The notes: generated by a model from the sequence alone, not told the origin. 64,000 nt of DNA from Spinacia oleracea (GCF_020520425.1 NC_079487.1:4883501-4947500); one strand, 5' to 3'; numbered from the stretch's first letter, positions 1-12,700 are shown. Made by a program: numbers and translations.

Positions 1-1093
1 TCACAATTATTTGTGTACCTTGCCCCTTTAGGACCAATAAGTAACACCTCGCTGAGCGAAAACTATTACTAGATTGATGTAAAGGATATCCAAGCAAGTG
101 TATATTTTGGCATGGCACCTTTTAACTCAATTTTTAAGTTTGGAACTTAAGGCTCTTACTATGTTGGTTAGATTTTAAGTGAACTAAAATCCTTAATCAT
201 GCAACATAATCAAGCTTTTGATCTCATGCATTTTAAGACATATTTAAAACAATAAATAACTTAAAACATGCATAAGATATTTGTGATCTAGTATGGCCCG
301 ACTTCATCTTGAAGCTTTGACTTCAAAGTCCGTCTTGAAAATCTCCGTGGGAGGCACCATTTTCTTCAAATAGGATAAGCTATAACTAATTACAACTATT
401 TGATGGTTCGCAGACCATATTTGAATTGAAAAATAACTTTGGTACTTTAGACCAATTACATTCAAATTAATGGTACGCAGACCATATTTTCTATCCTATT
501 TGGGCCATACTAGTCACTTCATAACCTGCAAAACAGTACATATACAATATATACCATTCACCCATTCATTATCATGAATGGCCCACATAGCTGGTTAGTA
601 AAACACATTATGCATCACGTAAACATTTGCAGCAATTAATCAAGGGCACCAATAATCTACCAATTATTCAGTCCTTATTAATTCTAATCAAGTTGTTTTA
701 ACCTTAAGGATTTGTAGACCTAATCAAGAGTTTATGACTAAAAAGCGCTCCCACTTAAACCAATAAATTCATATGCTTTACCAATTTTAAACATAAAAAT
801 GTATTTCTAGTCCAACCGGAAACATACAAATTTAATTAAAATTTAAAGCTCATATCAATTTATAATTGAATCCAAAAATTTAATTTAATTTCAGTCGTAT
901 TTAAATTAATTCATGATTTTAATTTTAGTAAAATAATTAGAATAAATAACATTTATTATAATTATAATATTCAAAATTAAAATCCAAGAAAATAATTCAA
1001 ATTATTAATTTTAAAATCAATTAAAATTACGTGAACTGAAATTTTCAAATTAAACATTCAAAACGATCTAATCGTAACGCAAACACCCTACGC

Positions 1094-1730
1094 GTTGCAC
1101 GCCCATGGACCGTACGCACATAGCCATTGCTGGCCATGTGCGCGCAGCCCATGCGCTCGTCGCATAGCTGCTGCATCCCCATCGCAAGCCTCCGCAAGCA
1201 TTGGTGCTCGCTGCACGCGCCAGCACTCATCGCACGCGAGCTATCGCTCGCAGTGCGCGCGCGACATCGCTCGCTGGGCGCGCGACATCGCTCGCTGGGC
1301 GCGCGAGCCATCGCTCGCTGCGCGCGCGACATCGCTCGCTGGGCGCGCGACATCGCTCGCTGCGCGCGCGAGCCATCGCTCGCTGGGGCGCGACATCGCT
1401 CGCTGGGCGGGCGACATCGCGCGCTGTGCGCGCGAGTAATGCTGGGCGCAGCGCTCGTGGCACGCGAGCTTGCGCTCGCTGCGCGCGAGGCTGCGCGCCC
1501 TTGTGCGAGGCAGCGCGCGTTGTGGCGCAGCTCGCTTGCTGCCCACACGCGACTGCCTTGGCTCGCCCTTCGCCCATGCCCATTCGTTCATTGCTTGTGG
1601 CACACGACACAAGGCAGGGCTGCTGCCTTGTGCTCGTGCACTACGCCCTTGCTCATTGCATTCGTGCCGCACGGGCGACGAGCTCCCTTGCTCGTCGTCG
1701 CATGCCCGCATTATACAACACCCCTTAAGG
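1094..1730. repeat. GC-rich minisatellite block in copia leader
   Basis: Tandem, imperfect units built around CATCGCTCGCTGGGCGCGCGA, roughly 17 to 20 bp per core, sit in a leader that is otherwise very AT-rich. The block falls at the same leader position as those at 22590, 44085 and 60530, but repeat number and sequence vary among copies. It is open in several frames on both strands, giving Arg/Ala/Ser-rich false ORFs. Confidence 0.8.
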
Positions 1731-2491
1731 GTAACACGAAGCGTCCATTGCTTCGTGCGTGCAAGTTTTATGAACGAATCGCATAAAAATTTAAAATTTA
1801 TATTTAAAATTAATGACAAATTAATAAATAATATTAATTTCATAATTTTAGGGCGAAAAATCGAAAATTTATTATCCAATTGATTTCCGATTGTTATGGA
1901 TTCAAGTCTAGGTCATAAAAATTTAAAATTTATCGTAAATTTTCAATTTTTATGGTGGTTTTTAATCATAGGTTTCTAATTAAATTACAATTAATTATGA
2001 AAATCAAATTAATTCTAAATTATTCTAATTTTCAACAAATTAATCATAATTACAAATTAGATTGCATAATTAACAAGACTAGGCATTCAAACTTGTTAAA
2101 CATATGCAGTAGGTCAATCAAAAATTCAAGATTTATCAACAAGAATTGCAAATATTTAATTTAACATCTTAAATTTACGAAATTTTGCATTCGAAAAACT
2201 AAAACCTTCGAAAAGTCATAGTTAGGCTTCGAATTTGAGAATTCTGGGTTCGAATTTGAAAAATATTTTTTTTGTCAAAATTTTAGAATGCCTTTTACAT
2301 GCGGAATTGACACAAAAATCACTCAATTCGGATGAGTAACGAAGAAACTGCCGAAAAACTGCGTACGTATAATTAAATAAACGCAATTTGCAATTAATTA
2401 ACAATTACGAAAATTAATCACCCCTTTTAATTCTTGCAAATTTGTAATATTTAACCATGTTCATGCAATTTAGATTATGAAAATAATAAGG

Positions 2492-2505
2492 GGCTCGTGA
2501 TACCA
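2492..2505 (-). promoter_or_regulatory. Primer binding site of copia element A
   Basis: On the minus strand, TGGTATCACGAGCC starts one base inside the LTR end. It resembles the complement of the 3' end of plant initiator tRNA-Met (TGGTATCAGAGCC) with one extra C after TGGTATCA. The same variant occurs at 21850 and 43329. Confidence 0.75.
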
Positions 2506-2506
2506 C

Positions 2507-3871
2507 TGTTAGGTTATGATTCATATGACAGTTCATAAATCATGCGGAAAAACCATAAAGCCAGGAAACATATTATTTACACATAATCATTTAGCATAGT
2601 TTAGATGCATACTCTTTGTTGCGTGCCTTCCCTAGCTGCGCCCGAACCGAACAAGAACAAGTCTTTAGGACTCCAAGTGTCGTCCCTCCGTAGATAGTCC
2701 ACAGCACGTCCGGATCCGCCTTAAGATTGACCAACTAGAATCGCCCTTAAGGTTCTAATATTTTCGGTTAGGTAGGCAAGAATATTGGCTGATTTTTCTG
2801 CTTAAAAATCTTAGTTTTGAATACTTAAAACTTGTTGTATAAATAATGACCCCTAGGCCTTTATTTATAGAGTTATGGAAAAGGAATCGTAATCCTAGTA
2901 GGATACGAATTAATTGAAATTAGAATCCTACATGAATTCTATTTAATTAATTTATCCAATAGGAATAGAAATTTAATCATACACTGACTCTTGTAGATTT
3001 AGGAATCACGCATGAGCACAAACTCACACACACACGGCAGCCACAAGGGCTGCCCATGCGCGTGCGAGCAGCAGCCCACGCAGCGCGGCCCACGCATCCG
3101 TGGCCTTGGCGCGCGCTGGGCCTGCCTTGCGGTAGGCCTGGGCGCTGCCTTGGCTGCGCGCGTGCTTGCTGGGCGATGGCCCGGCTTCGTGCTGGGCCTT
3201 CGTCCGGCAGGCCTCGTCCGATGCTAATTCGTACGATACGCTTCCGATTAAATTTCCAGTTCCGGAATTTATTTCCGATACGAACAATATTTAATATTTC
3301 CGATTCCGGAATTAATTTCCGTTTCGAACAAATATTTAATATTTCCGTTTCCGGAATTATTTTCCGATTCCGGTAATATTTCCGATTCTGACAATATTTC
3401 CGTTTCCGGCAATATTTCCGATTCTGGTAATATTTCCATTTCCAATAATATTTTCCGATACGTACCATGTTTCCGTTTCCGGCAACATCTACGACTTGGA
3501 TAATATATTTCCGATACGATCCATATTTCCGTTTCCGGCAATATCATCGTTTCCGGAGTATTCATTTCTTGCCTGTGACGATCTTAGCTCCCACTGAAAC
3601 CAAGATCCGTCGGTTCCGAATATTCATAGATGGAGTATTTAATGCCATTAAATACTTGATCCGTTTACGTACTATTTGTGTGACCCTACGGGTTCAGTCA
3701 AGAGTAAGCTGTGGATTAATATCATTAATTCCACTTGAACTGAAGCGGCCTCTAGCTAGGCATTCAGCTCACTTGATCTCACTGAATTATTAACTTGTTA
3801 ATTAATACTGAACCGCATTTATTAGACTTAACATAGAATGCATACTTGGACCAAGGGCATTATTTCCTTCA
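2507..3871 (-). repeat. 5' LTR of copia element A
   Basis: On the minus strand the LTR begins TGAAGGAAATAATGCCC at 3871 and ends CATAACCTAACA at 2507, so it has the TG...CA ends of an LTR and is 1365 bp long. The U3 minisatellite of GGAAATATT/CCGGAA units covers about 3240-3560. A TATA box (TATAAATA, minus) lies at 2862-2869. A GC-rich stretch at about 3040-3225 corresponds to the variable GC part of the other LTRs. Confidence 0.88.
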
Positions 3872-4578
3872 ATGCCCTTGGTCCAAGTATGCATTCTATG
3901 TTAAGTCTAATAAATGCGGTTCAGTATTAATTAACAAGTTAATAATTCAGTGAGATCAAGTGAGCTGAATGCCTAGCTAGAGGCCGCTTCAGTTCAAGTG
4001 GAATTAATGATATTAATCCACAGCTTACTCTTGACTGAACCCGTAGGGTCACACAAATTGTACGTAAACGGATCAAGTATTTAATGGCATTAAATACTCT
4101 ATCTATGGATATTCGGAATCGACGGATCTTGGTTTCAGTGGGAGCTGAGATCGTCACAAGCAAGAAATGAATACTCCGGAAACGATGATATTGCCGGAAA
4201 CGGAAATATGGATCGTATCGGAAATATAAATATTATCCAAGTCGTAGATGTTGCCGGAAACGGAAACATGGTACGTATCGGAAAATATTATCGGAAATGG
4301 AAATATTGCCGGAATCGGAAATATTGCCGGAAACGGAAATATTGTCAGAATCGGAAATATTATCGGAATCGGAAAATAATGCCGGAAACGGAAATATTAA
4401 ATATTTGTTCGAAACGGAAATTAATTCCGGAATCGGAAATATTAAATATTGTTCGTATCGGAAATGAATTCCGAAATCGGGAATTTAATTGGAAGCGTAT
4501 CGTACGAATTAGCATCGGACGAGGCTCGCTAGACGAAGGCCCAGAACGAAGCCAGGCCATCGCCCAGCAAGCCATGCA
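3872..4578 (+). repeat. Partial copia LTR B, inverted against element A
   Basis: From ATGCCCTTGGTCC onward this matches the 5' half of the same LTR family on the plus strand. It lacks the first 11 bases (TGAAGGAAATA) and breaks off near 4578 in the GC-rich part, followed by host-like DNA. It lies directly against the LTR start of element A, so about 3240-3871 and 3872-4505 form a long near-perfect inverted repeat. The simplest reading is that element A inserted 11 bp inside LTR B, whose missing start would lie left of the window. An inverted duplication is the alternative. Small differences between the arms favour two separate copies. Confidence 0.75.
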
Positions 4579-4613
4579 AGATCTGCAAATATTTTGAAAT
4601 GGGGAAAGTATAA

Positions 4614-4637
4614 GAGCCTGTTTGGCCAAGCTTCTAG
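4614..4637 (+). repeat. Left terminal inverted repeat of Harbinger element
   Basis: GAGCCTGTTTGGCCAAGCTT and the next four bases pair with the complement of 8994-9017 with two mismatches. TAA precedes it. Confidence 0.9.
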
Positions 4638-5052
4638 GAAACAGTTTCTGTTTCCTAAAAGTAGTTTTCTAGAAACTGTTTCTAGAGAAACCGTGAAGGT
4701 GTTTGGCCACACAGTTTAAGAAGCACTTCTTAGAAACAGAAACACTTTTACATTGTTTGGCCCATTGCTTTTGTTATAACTTCTTGTCTATTATTAACTA
4801 ATTCTTAAAAGATGTTATTGTTGATTCTAAATCATACTATTATAAATAATTTCCATGTTAACTTTTACCTAAAAAAAATATTATCCTTATTATGCATTAA
4901 TTATTTTGTTAAACCAAAATTTATTCCAACGACATATATATAATAATATATTGAGAAAAGATAGCTCGGGTATTTTTTTTAATTTAAACCAATTTCCACC
5001 AAACTATTTTAAGTTAATATAATATGTTTAATACACAACTAGTAATAACCTT

Positions 5053-6426
5053 TTATACACATTGCTCTTGCAAATCTTGTTTCAACATAGAAGATGCAAT
5101 GTTGTGCCGGACAGACTCCATGCTATCATCATCCATTGAGCCATCGTGATCTTCTCGTAAAGTACTCGAAGAACCACCACCAATATCTTGAGCATCTTCT
5201 TCCACCACAGGAATATAATTTGGGTCCGCATCGCATTTGTCGAATTCCAAATCTTCAAGTGCATGTCTTCTAATGTAGTTGTGCATAGCCATAGTTGCAG
5301 CAACAATCTTGTTTTGTGTTTCTAGTGGAAAATTTGGCATCATGGATAGTATCCTCCATCTACTTTTCCATACTCCAAATGTTCGCTCAATCACATTCCT
5401 TAATGAAGAGTGTTTATAATTATAGACTTCGTAATAACCGGTTGGAGGTTGAGTTGAACGGCGATAATCAGGAATATGATATCGTTGGCCTTTAAACGGA
5501 GCCAAAAATCCTTTCATATTAGGATAACCCGCATCAACAACATAATATTTACCTACATTGCAAAAATGAGATATTACATAATATACAGTACGTAATAATA
5601 TTAATTGTCATAAAATACACAAAAGTTTACCTTCTGGTGGATGAGGGAACGCCTTCTTTGGATTATCCATTGCATTCTTTAAAACACGATTGTCATGAAC
5701 GGATCCAGGCCACCCAGCAACAAAGTATGTAAACAACATGTCAAAGTCACAAATTGCCAGAATATTTTGAGTTGGGTGCCCTTTACGCCCTATGTAAGGA
5801 ATTCTATCTTCTTCCGGAACAACACATGGGATGTGAGTCCCATCAATGGCACCAATACAATCCTTGAAATGTGGCCAATACTTATAGTTACCTCGTATTT
5901 TGACCGAGACCTCCCTAAAATATGGATCAGAAGGTCTCACAATATCTCTAGAAAATTTAGTCATAGCTTTAAGAACTTCATTCATTTTTCTACTGATTGT
6001 TTCCCCCGAATGTTTAAACCTATTTTGCAGATTACGGTTTGATTGAAACTGAGCACATAAATATATAAACATTGCAAGTGATTCTTCAGAACACATGGTC
6101 CTAGTAGACTTCAAACCATAATCGTCTTTCAACAATTTAGCAAGACTACAGAACACATCAGACTCCATTCTAAACATCCTATAACTCTCACCTGGAGTTG
6201 AAAGCACTTCTTGTACCCATTGCCATCCAGAACACAATGAAATTCTAGGGGGTTGTTTTATCAAGTATTTAAAATAGTACTTGGTAAGTATCGTTACCCC
6301 TACAGCAGCCGATAACATCATTTGTTTACCCTTCAATTCTTCTTCAAGTAACATATCCTCAATTTCTTCATCTGTGGATTCATCATTGTCACTCCCACTT
6401 GAATAAATCTGATAAAGAATAACCAT
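5053..6426 (-). CDS. Harbinger transposase (DDE_Tnp_4 / HARBI1-like), two exons
   Basis: Catalyses cut-and-paste transposition of the surrounding element, presumably in the nucleus. Exon 1 is 6426-5631 and exon 2 is 5552-5053. The 78-bp intron (5630-5553) has GT/AG borders and splits a Gly codon, giving 431 residues. The catalytic triad appears to be D195 (GAIDGTHI), D245 (GSVHDNRVL) and E321 (NVIERTFGVWK), with the conserved VVDAGYPN motif at the exon junction. An acidic N-terminal segment (SDNDESTDEEIED) precedes the domain. The start is the least certain part: the sequence just before the ISSGSD-like region ends TTTATCAG and could be a splice acceptor, so an upstream exon is possible. Length is in the usual range for the family. 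I see no frameshift or stop. Confidence 0.9.
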
Positions 6427-6579
6427 TTAAAACAAGAAACAAACAAGGTCACTTAAATATAAATAAATAAAGAGCAACGTTTGATACAAGTGGATGATAA
6501 AGAAATTTAAAATAACTAACATGGAAGTATAAAGACTATAGTTCAACACAAACAAGAAAAATAAATTTTAATTAATAAC

Positions 6580-8660
6580 TTAAGTTTTATTCTTCTCCTT
6601 CTCCCTTAGTAGTTCTTGATCAAGCCAAGCACTTCGAATATCTTCACCGGGAAGGGCAACAAACATCTCTCTACATTCCTTCTTCATGAATAAGCGAGTC
6701 CCTAACATATAAAGTTCACTGCCTACTTCAACACCAGGTGTTACACCTAACAAAGTTAAGCACTCTTGAATGCTACATCCTGGGAGATCGGTTCTTCTTG
6801 AAGTTACTGTTGCACTAGACTGAGAGAAACTCTCCATTGCCCCAACAATCCGTTTTAGCTCATTTTGCATTAGCTTAGCAGTGCTCACTTTAGATTTCTT
6901 TCCCTTACAAACATTCTTCACTTTCACACCAGTAGGTATAGTTACATTTGACTTCCTAATATTCTCACTTTCAGGTTGTAGAGGATGTGTTTGAGTAGTG
7001 TTTGAATCAAGAGTTATGTCAACCTGTTCCTCATCTTCTACATCAAAATTTCCTACTATAGAGTCATCTTCTACTTCTACCTCAGTCTCTTCTACAACTT
7101 CTTCTTCTGAATAAGGATTCCATGAAGTTGCATCAGAAGCATATATTTTCGAGAACATGATTTCTTGCTCCGTTAAGTTCTTAATACCACCTTCACGGAA
7201 AATTGCAGCATTAGCATCCACCTACACAAATGTACCACACCCGTATATACGATTAGTAACAAAAGCTTAAGGAAAATAAATAACAGATATGTAATAGATT
7301 CAAGAGAGAAGACATACTTGTTCTTTGTTTTCCCACCAGTCTTCAGATGCATCGATAGTGTTGTTGTCGTGGTTCCAACCTAATCCCGTCTCCTTGTGTA
7401 GATTCTTCCATGTCGAGAACTCACTTTTCAACTTCTCCCACTTATTTTTCAATTGTTTTTGATCATACCTTTTTCCAGTCCTTAATTGGAATTTCTTAAC
7501 CACATTATCCCAACCAACCCTATTAAAATGCGTGTTTGGTCTATTCCCTGCATGCACCTCATCAGCACACACCTCACAAAATATTCTAGTTGATTCATCA
7601 TCCCACGTCGCTTTTGATCTCTTCACTTTTTGCTCATTCATCTAACTCCATAAGATTAGATTGAAAAATATAACAAATAAACAACTAACATAGGATAAAA
7701 AATAATCTATGAAAGTAATAAAAAATTCAGTATACAAATATTTTGAATTGCCTCTCTAATAAAAAATTCAGTATACAAATATTTTGAATTGCCTCTCTGT
7801 TCTATGTTTGGTTGAGTCAAAATTTGGCAAACAATTTATTCAAGGGAAGTAATAAATAATTAGGATGTGTTAGTTAGAAAGTGGTTTAACAAATTGTAAC
7901 TTAATGATCATCATATATTCTATAATACTTTGATGATAGTACTTTGCATTACCAAAATAATTCTTAGTAGGATGTAGCATTATCAAAATATAGTACTTAT
8001 CAAAACCCAGCCGGTTCTTCTTGATGATAGTACTTTGCATTATCAAAACCAAGCAGCAACTTATATTTCCTCTTGCAAATTTATTTTTTACATGATTTTA
8101 GTCAAGTGTTTAAACTTTTTTAATCATTTCATTTATCTTAACATCTGTAAACTAACTTATATAAAACTTATTCTTATCAAAATTTGCTTAATTTGTAGAA
8201 CAGGGTCTTTAAATTTAGGAGTTCTAGACATTGAGTAACTGGCCCAAATCAAAGTAGATAAAACAAATTGTTTCAGAACACAACCACACACTAGCATTAA
8301 GGAATTAATATAACAATCACGGCCTAGTGCCGACGCCGACTTGTTTGAATCAAAAAGTTAATGGGTCAGAGATTGGAGAGGAAAGTAGGATAAACAAAAC
8401 TAATCTAATTTCTTTTAATTAAACTCACCTGATTTGAAGGAGGAGAAGGAATAGTAGATGGATGCATCTTCGATTTCCCCTATTCAACCAAAATTACAGA
8501 AATTAGGGTTCTACCCCTAACAAATTAATTGGGGAAACAGATTTGTATAAATAATTAAATTCACCTTATTAGCTGTGTTGCTCGTCGTAGATTTCGTGGG
8601 TGGACGAACGGGTGGAGTATTCATCGACGATGTAGGTGGTCTGCGTTCTCCGGGATGCAT
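6580..8660 (-). CDS. Harbinger Myb/SANT-like DNA-binding protein, four-exon model
   Basis: This is the second PIF/Harbinger gene. In the family it binds the element ends and helps the transposase reach the nucleus. My model joins exons 8660-8565, 8479-8429, 7641-7318 and 7221-6580, all with GT/AG borders and all phase 0, giving 370 residues. Exons 3 and 4 are firm: exon 3 carries the Trp-rich Myb/SANT-like domain (about residues 60-135, including TWDD, GWDNVVKKF, LKNKWEKLKSEF and WKNL). Exon 4 is acidic and then Lys/Arg-rich, with a helical C-terminus. Exons 1 and 2 (32 and 17 codons, Pro/Ser/Thr-rich) are inferred only from open frame and splice sites. The alternative is a start at the Met of exon 3, which directly follows an acceptor AG. 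The 787-bp intron 2 holds a 41-bp tandem duplication. Confidence 0.8.
7716..7797. repeat. 41-bp tandem duplication
   Basis: Two adjacent identical 41-bp copies (7716-7756 and 7757-7797), starting TAATAAAAAATTCAG and ending TTGCCTCTC. They lie in the long intron of the Harbinger Myb-like gene. Confidence 0.9.
7925..8050. repeat. Short repeats around GATAGTACTTTGCATTA
   Basis: TGATGATAGTACTTTGCATTA occurs at about 7930 and 8022, with intermediate partial copies (GTAGCATTATCAAAAT, AGTACTTATCAAAAC) between them. No function is apparent. The repeats lie within the same intron of the Harbinger gene. Confidence 0.6.
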
Positions 8661-8993
8661 CGATCAAAAATAATGAGGGAAGTAGGAGAGACAGTTGTGA
8701 GTTGAGGGAAGTAGGAGAGACAGTAAAGATGAGAGAGAAATAATGAACTTGATTTATTTATTATATGAGGGACAATAGGTCATTTTTTCTATTCAGAGGG
8801 GCAAGGCTGTCAAAAAATATACTCTCATTAAATGAGGGGAATAGCTCCCCGAGAAACTAAAATCAGAAGCCTCCTTTTGGAGCTTCTGTTTCTCAAGCCC
8901 ATAGAAGCTAGTTTGGGCTTCTAGGAAGCTGTTTTCTACAACACAAAAATCCTTGTTTGGCCAAGTTTCTACTTCTCACTCCTAGAAGCTGCT

Positions 8994-9017
8994 CTAGGAG
9001 CTTGGCCAAACAGGGTC
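8994..9017 (-). repeat. Right terminal inverted repeat of Harbinger element
   Basis: On the minus strand it reads GACCCTGTTTGGCCAAGCTC and pairs with 4614-4637. TAA follows at 9018-9020. Upstream, 8866-8990 contains several partial repeats of the terminal sequence (AGAAGC, TTTGGCC). Confidence 0.9.
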
Positions 9018-9740
9018 TAAGTGTTTGATGATATGTACAAATGAACAAGGAACCCTATTTTTAGGCTCCTAAAAGGGGCTTTTACTAATGGGCTCTATCT
9101 CATGCTATAAGCATCTAGAGAAATCCAAGCTATAATGTTCAACAATACTCTAGAACTTCCCGAAACATCCTTGAAGATTGTTGCACCATCGGGTATTTAC
9201 GGGCCTCAAAACCCAATTTCGACCCCTTTATTTGGGCCAAAATATGTGGACCCCCAAGTTACCGCCCAAACAAAGCCCTATAGGCCCACAAAACAGCCAA
9301 TTATTACGTTACCGTCAACCGAATGTTCACTAGACATTCATGTCCGACAAAAATAAAACTTAAAACAGTACCTAATCTATTATTTAGGGAAGGCAATAAA
9401 ATGAGAAAAAGATCCAATAAAAAAGATAGCAGCATTGACACTTAGTTGCCAAGTACACATAATATAAGATAGAGCTCACGTCAAAAATACAACCCCAACA
9501 AGCCAAAAACACAGGAAGGCACAAATCTAGTACAGTATAAAATAATACTATTAAGCAAACATCTTCTTTAAAGCATCATCGTGCAAACAATAGGCTAATT
9601 TTTTCCCATTAAAACGGTAAGTGAGAATTATTACTGTTAAGCAAAAATTGTAGCTATGTCTTAAAGAGGAGATGCTGATTGCTACCACGAAGATGTCGAT
9701 AGTAGTAAAACAGTAACACAGTAAACTCTCTGATACTAAT
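9018..9740. other. Host 3' flank of PSRP-2 gene
   Basis: With the Harbinger element removed, this joins the short host stretch at 4579-4613. It holds no supported gene. An open stretch at 9135-9356 lacks family features and codon character. The part nearest 9741 is the probable 3' UTR of the minus-strand PSRP-2 gene. Confidence 0.5.
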
Positions 9741-12700
9741 CTAGGCTTTGTTGACGCGTATCTTTTGTCCTTCCAAAACCTACAAACAAAAGTATCTGCA
9801 TTAGAATTTAGAAGATGCAATAAAAACAATTTAAAGGAACTTTGATATATTCAGATGATCCAATTATAATGTGCGAATCACGGTTGGTTTGAGCTTACAG
9901 AATTATTGAGAGCTTGAATTGCAGCCTCAACTTCCTCTTCTGATGAGAAACTAACAAACCCAAAACCATTAGATTTAGAGGTCCCTGGTGTCCGTTGAAC
10001 CTTTGCACCGAGAACCTTCCCTTTCTCTGAGAAGAAATCCTTTAGCAACTCATTCGTCACTGTCTTTGCAAGATTACCGATATATACTTTATACGGACTC
10101 TCAACAAATTGTGAATCCTCTGCCTGGGTTGTTGCTATATCCATACCTTCTAACGGTTTCTCAGTAATATTCACTTTGATTTTACGCCCACCGATTTCCT
10201 GCACCAGAAAGGGCAATAGAGAAGGAGAAATATGAGCAAAAACCGAAGCAATACTTGTATACAGACCCTGAGTATAAAAGTACATACTGTGTCGTTCAAT
10301 TTCTCAATCACTGCATTCGCGTCTTCAACAGTCTTCATTGTCACAAAACCAAACCTTCTGCTTCTTCCAGAATATTTATCATACATCACCTGCAGGAAAC
10401 AGGTAGTGTTTCAAGTGTTTATCAGAACTATCACTTAAAAATAACAGAGAAAGATTTCCTGTGGACCCTTAGTTTTCTATGCAACCTTGGCATAAATTAC
10501 TAATGAAAAATTCTTTAACAGATCACCCTAGACAATACAGTACAGTAATAAGCATACAACAAATTTCATGGTTGATAGAAACCTATTAAACGAAAAGGCA
10601 TCACTTAATCTTTTCCAGTTGTTATTATCGCCCACAACTAAGCCTTATTCCCAAAAGGATAGGGTCAGCTACATGAACCTAAAACCTATCTACTGTGGTC
10701 TTCCACAAAGATCCTCTTCCTTTTTTCGCTTCTATCTAGACTTCTAGAGCTACACGCTCTTTCTAACCCATTTTCTTCATGTGAATCATGTCATTCCTCC
10801 AAAAAGCGAAAATGTGTATGAACCAAAGCTGAAAGCCATCTATTTCTTTATCCTCAAAAACTCAGATACAACCAATGTGGTCATAGAAAAGGAAGAGGGT
10901 TTAGAAGTTTGATGTAGACTAATAGTTTCTTCACTATTCAGCTCAGTATCTTACTTTTATGCCGGCCCTTAGAGGTGCCCTCGAGAAGAAAACAAATTAA
11001 TCTTTACAAGTTAGCCCAGTTCCATAGTATCTTTCCAATTGGATACAGGATAAAATCCCCAGTTGCCTTAGCACATAATGACACTAACAAAGTAGCCTTA
11101 ACCCATAAATTATCACAAGAACAAGCAACTCCGTCAAAGATACGACCATTCCATTCCAGCAAATGGTTCACGGAATAACTAAAGTGGCATTTTGCACAGC
11201 CACTGTTTCCACTTCGCCCATCCAAACTCCACAAAACGAATTTGTACCCTATCCTTTATATTAGAATGACAAACCAAATTCCCAAACACTTTATGCACCC
11301 CAAGGCTCTCCCCAACTGTAGCAAGGAGCTCTTAGAGAAGGAACACATGTGATCAAGATTCACAATTAGCTCGACAAAGCAAATAAAAATGGCCACTGTT
11401 TTCGGAGCATATACTTTGTATTGATCCATCATTCCATCCCAAAGCTGCGTCCACATGAAACCTCTCAACTTAAGAGGGAACTTGCCCTTCCAACTGAAAT
11501 TTGCTAGAGGAAAGGCTGGACCATTTAGGAGGTCTACTCAGGCAACAAAGAAAGGATATTGAAGAAAGAAAACCTCTAAGGAATCTCCCATTCATACCCC
11601 AGAATACGCCATTTTCTTTAATTGAAAAGCTAAGTGATCACAAATAGAAGTGAGCTCCAAGATAAAAGTGAATAGGTCACACGGATGATAGAAAAAATAT
11701 AATTCTTTTCATACAAATATAAGAGTATTTGTATGAAAAGAATTATTATATATCCGATGGAGCCAAAGATTCATTTGTTCTTTTGGCTGTGGGATGTAAA
11801 AGACTTAATCAAAATGGCTCTTAATACCTCTTCGCTTCCATTCCATGAATTAGAAGATGGTCGTCCCGTCGTCGTCCCGTTATTGTTTTTGGGTCAATTG
11901 GAAACAGCCTCTCTGCAATTGCAGGGGTAAGGTTGCGTACACCCGACCCCCCCACTGGCCCCCCCTTACCCCGCTTCTTGCGGGAGCCTCTTTGAAGCAA
12001 TGGGGTAAAGATGAAGATGACGAATATAAGAGTAAGAATCATTTAATCATTACTAAAATTTCTAGATTAGCAGAAGCCTATGGTGTATCTCGGTTCAACA
12101 CTTCAACCATTCAACTGCAAGCTGCATAATGATTTTCTCTAACTGCAACCAATAACTGTAGACACCAATTGGGGTATGTTTCTGCTACATGATTTCCCTT
12201 CTCCTGATAACAAATGGACGAATGTTACTGTGAATCCACAAAAGAGACTTGAAGTCTGATAATGAAAATTCCTCTGATCATTAATGAGGCGCAGGCTTCT
12301 CAAAAAATATTCCTGTTTGTCCTATAGTTCAATATACATAATGATAGGAGCAGGGTAATTGCAAGATCAGGCTAACAACGAATACTGTTGTGACTTGCCC
12401 AAAACTTCATGTCTGTTCTACACGTGGGCTTTTGATATTCCTTTGAAGATGTCTTATACCTGAAGACTCGAAGAGGCTTTAGCATAAAGTGATTCTTAGT
12501 TCCCAAGGAGTATCACAGGGGCAATACAGGGATGGGGTTACTAAGGCAATGCTTATTCTCAAACGGTTCACAACCAGCGAGTATTCTTTCTTTCTCTTGT
12601 TTCACCACATTACTGTATAGAGAAGAGAAACAAATCATATAGTTCACATTTTGCGGTAGGTATCCAATTCGTTATGATTTCAAACCATTTCAGGGGACGA

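Larger units (their letters stand above)
1..3871 (-). mobile_element. Ty1/copia LTR retrotransposon A, 5' part, reversed
   Basis: This is the leader and 5' LTR of a copia-type element read on the minus strand. The order on that strand is LTR (3871 down to 2507), primer binding site, then non-coding leader to the window edge. The leader matches, in reverse, that of the complete element at 20414-30876, including the GC-rich repeat block and the paired palindromic motif (403-418 and 470-485). No gag or pol reaches this far, so coding content is unknown. The other LTR and the left target duplication lie outside the window. Family assignment rests on near-identity to the copies at 20414 and 41945; the latter shows the copia gene order. 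Confidence 0.85.
4614..9017 (-). mobile_element. PIF/Harbinger DNA transposon, complete
   Basis: A 4.4 kb element bounded by terminal inverted repeats that match at 22 of 24 positions (GAGCCTGTTTGGCCAAGCTT against GACCCTGTTTGGCCAAGCTC). It is flanked by the 3-bp duplication TAA at 4611-4613 and 9018-9020, the usual Harbinger target. Both family genes are present on the minus strand: a Myb/SANT-like protein (6580-8660) upstream of the DDE transposase (5053-6426). TGTTTGGCC motifs recur below each end (about 4691, 4754 and 8953). Neither gene has an internal stop in my splice models, so the element may be autonomous. It lies in host sequence beyond the 3' end of the PSRP-2 gene. Confidence 0.93.

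Noticed and set aside
9135-9356. 73-codon open frame downstream of PSRP-2
   Set aside because: No recognisable motif, no splice context, and position in the 3' flank of a minus-strand gene.
10970-11330. Minus-strand open stretch resembling LINE RNase H
   Set aside because: Similarity is weak and by eye only, with no catalytic motif or reverse transcriptase beside it.
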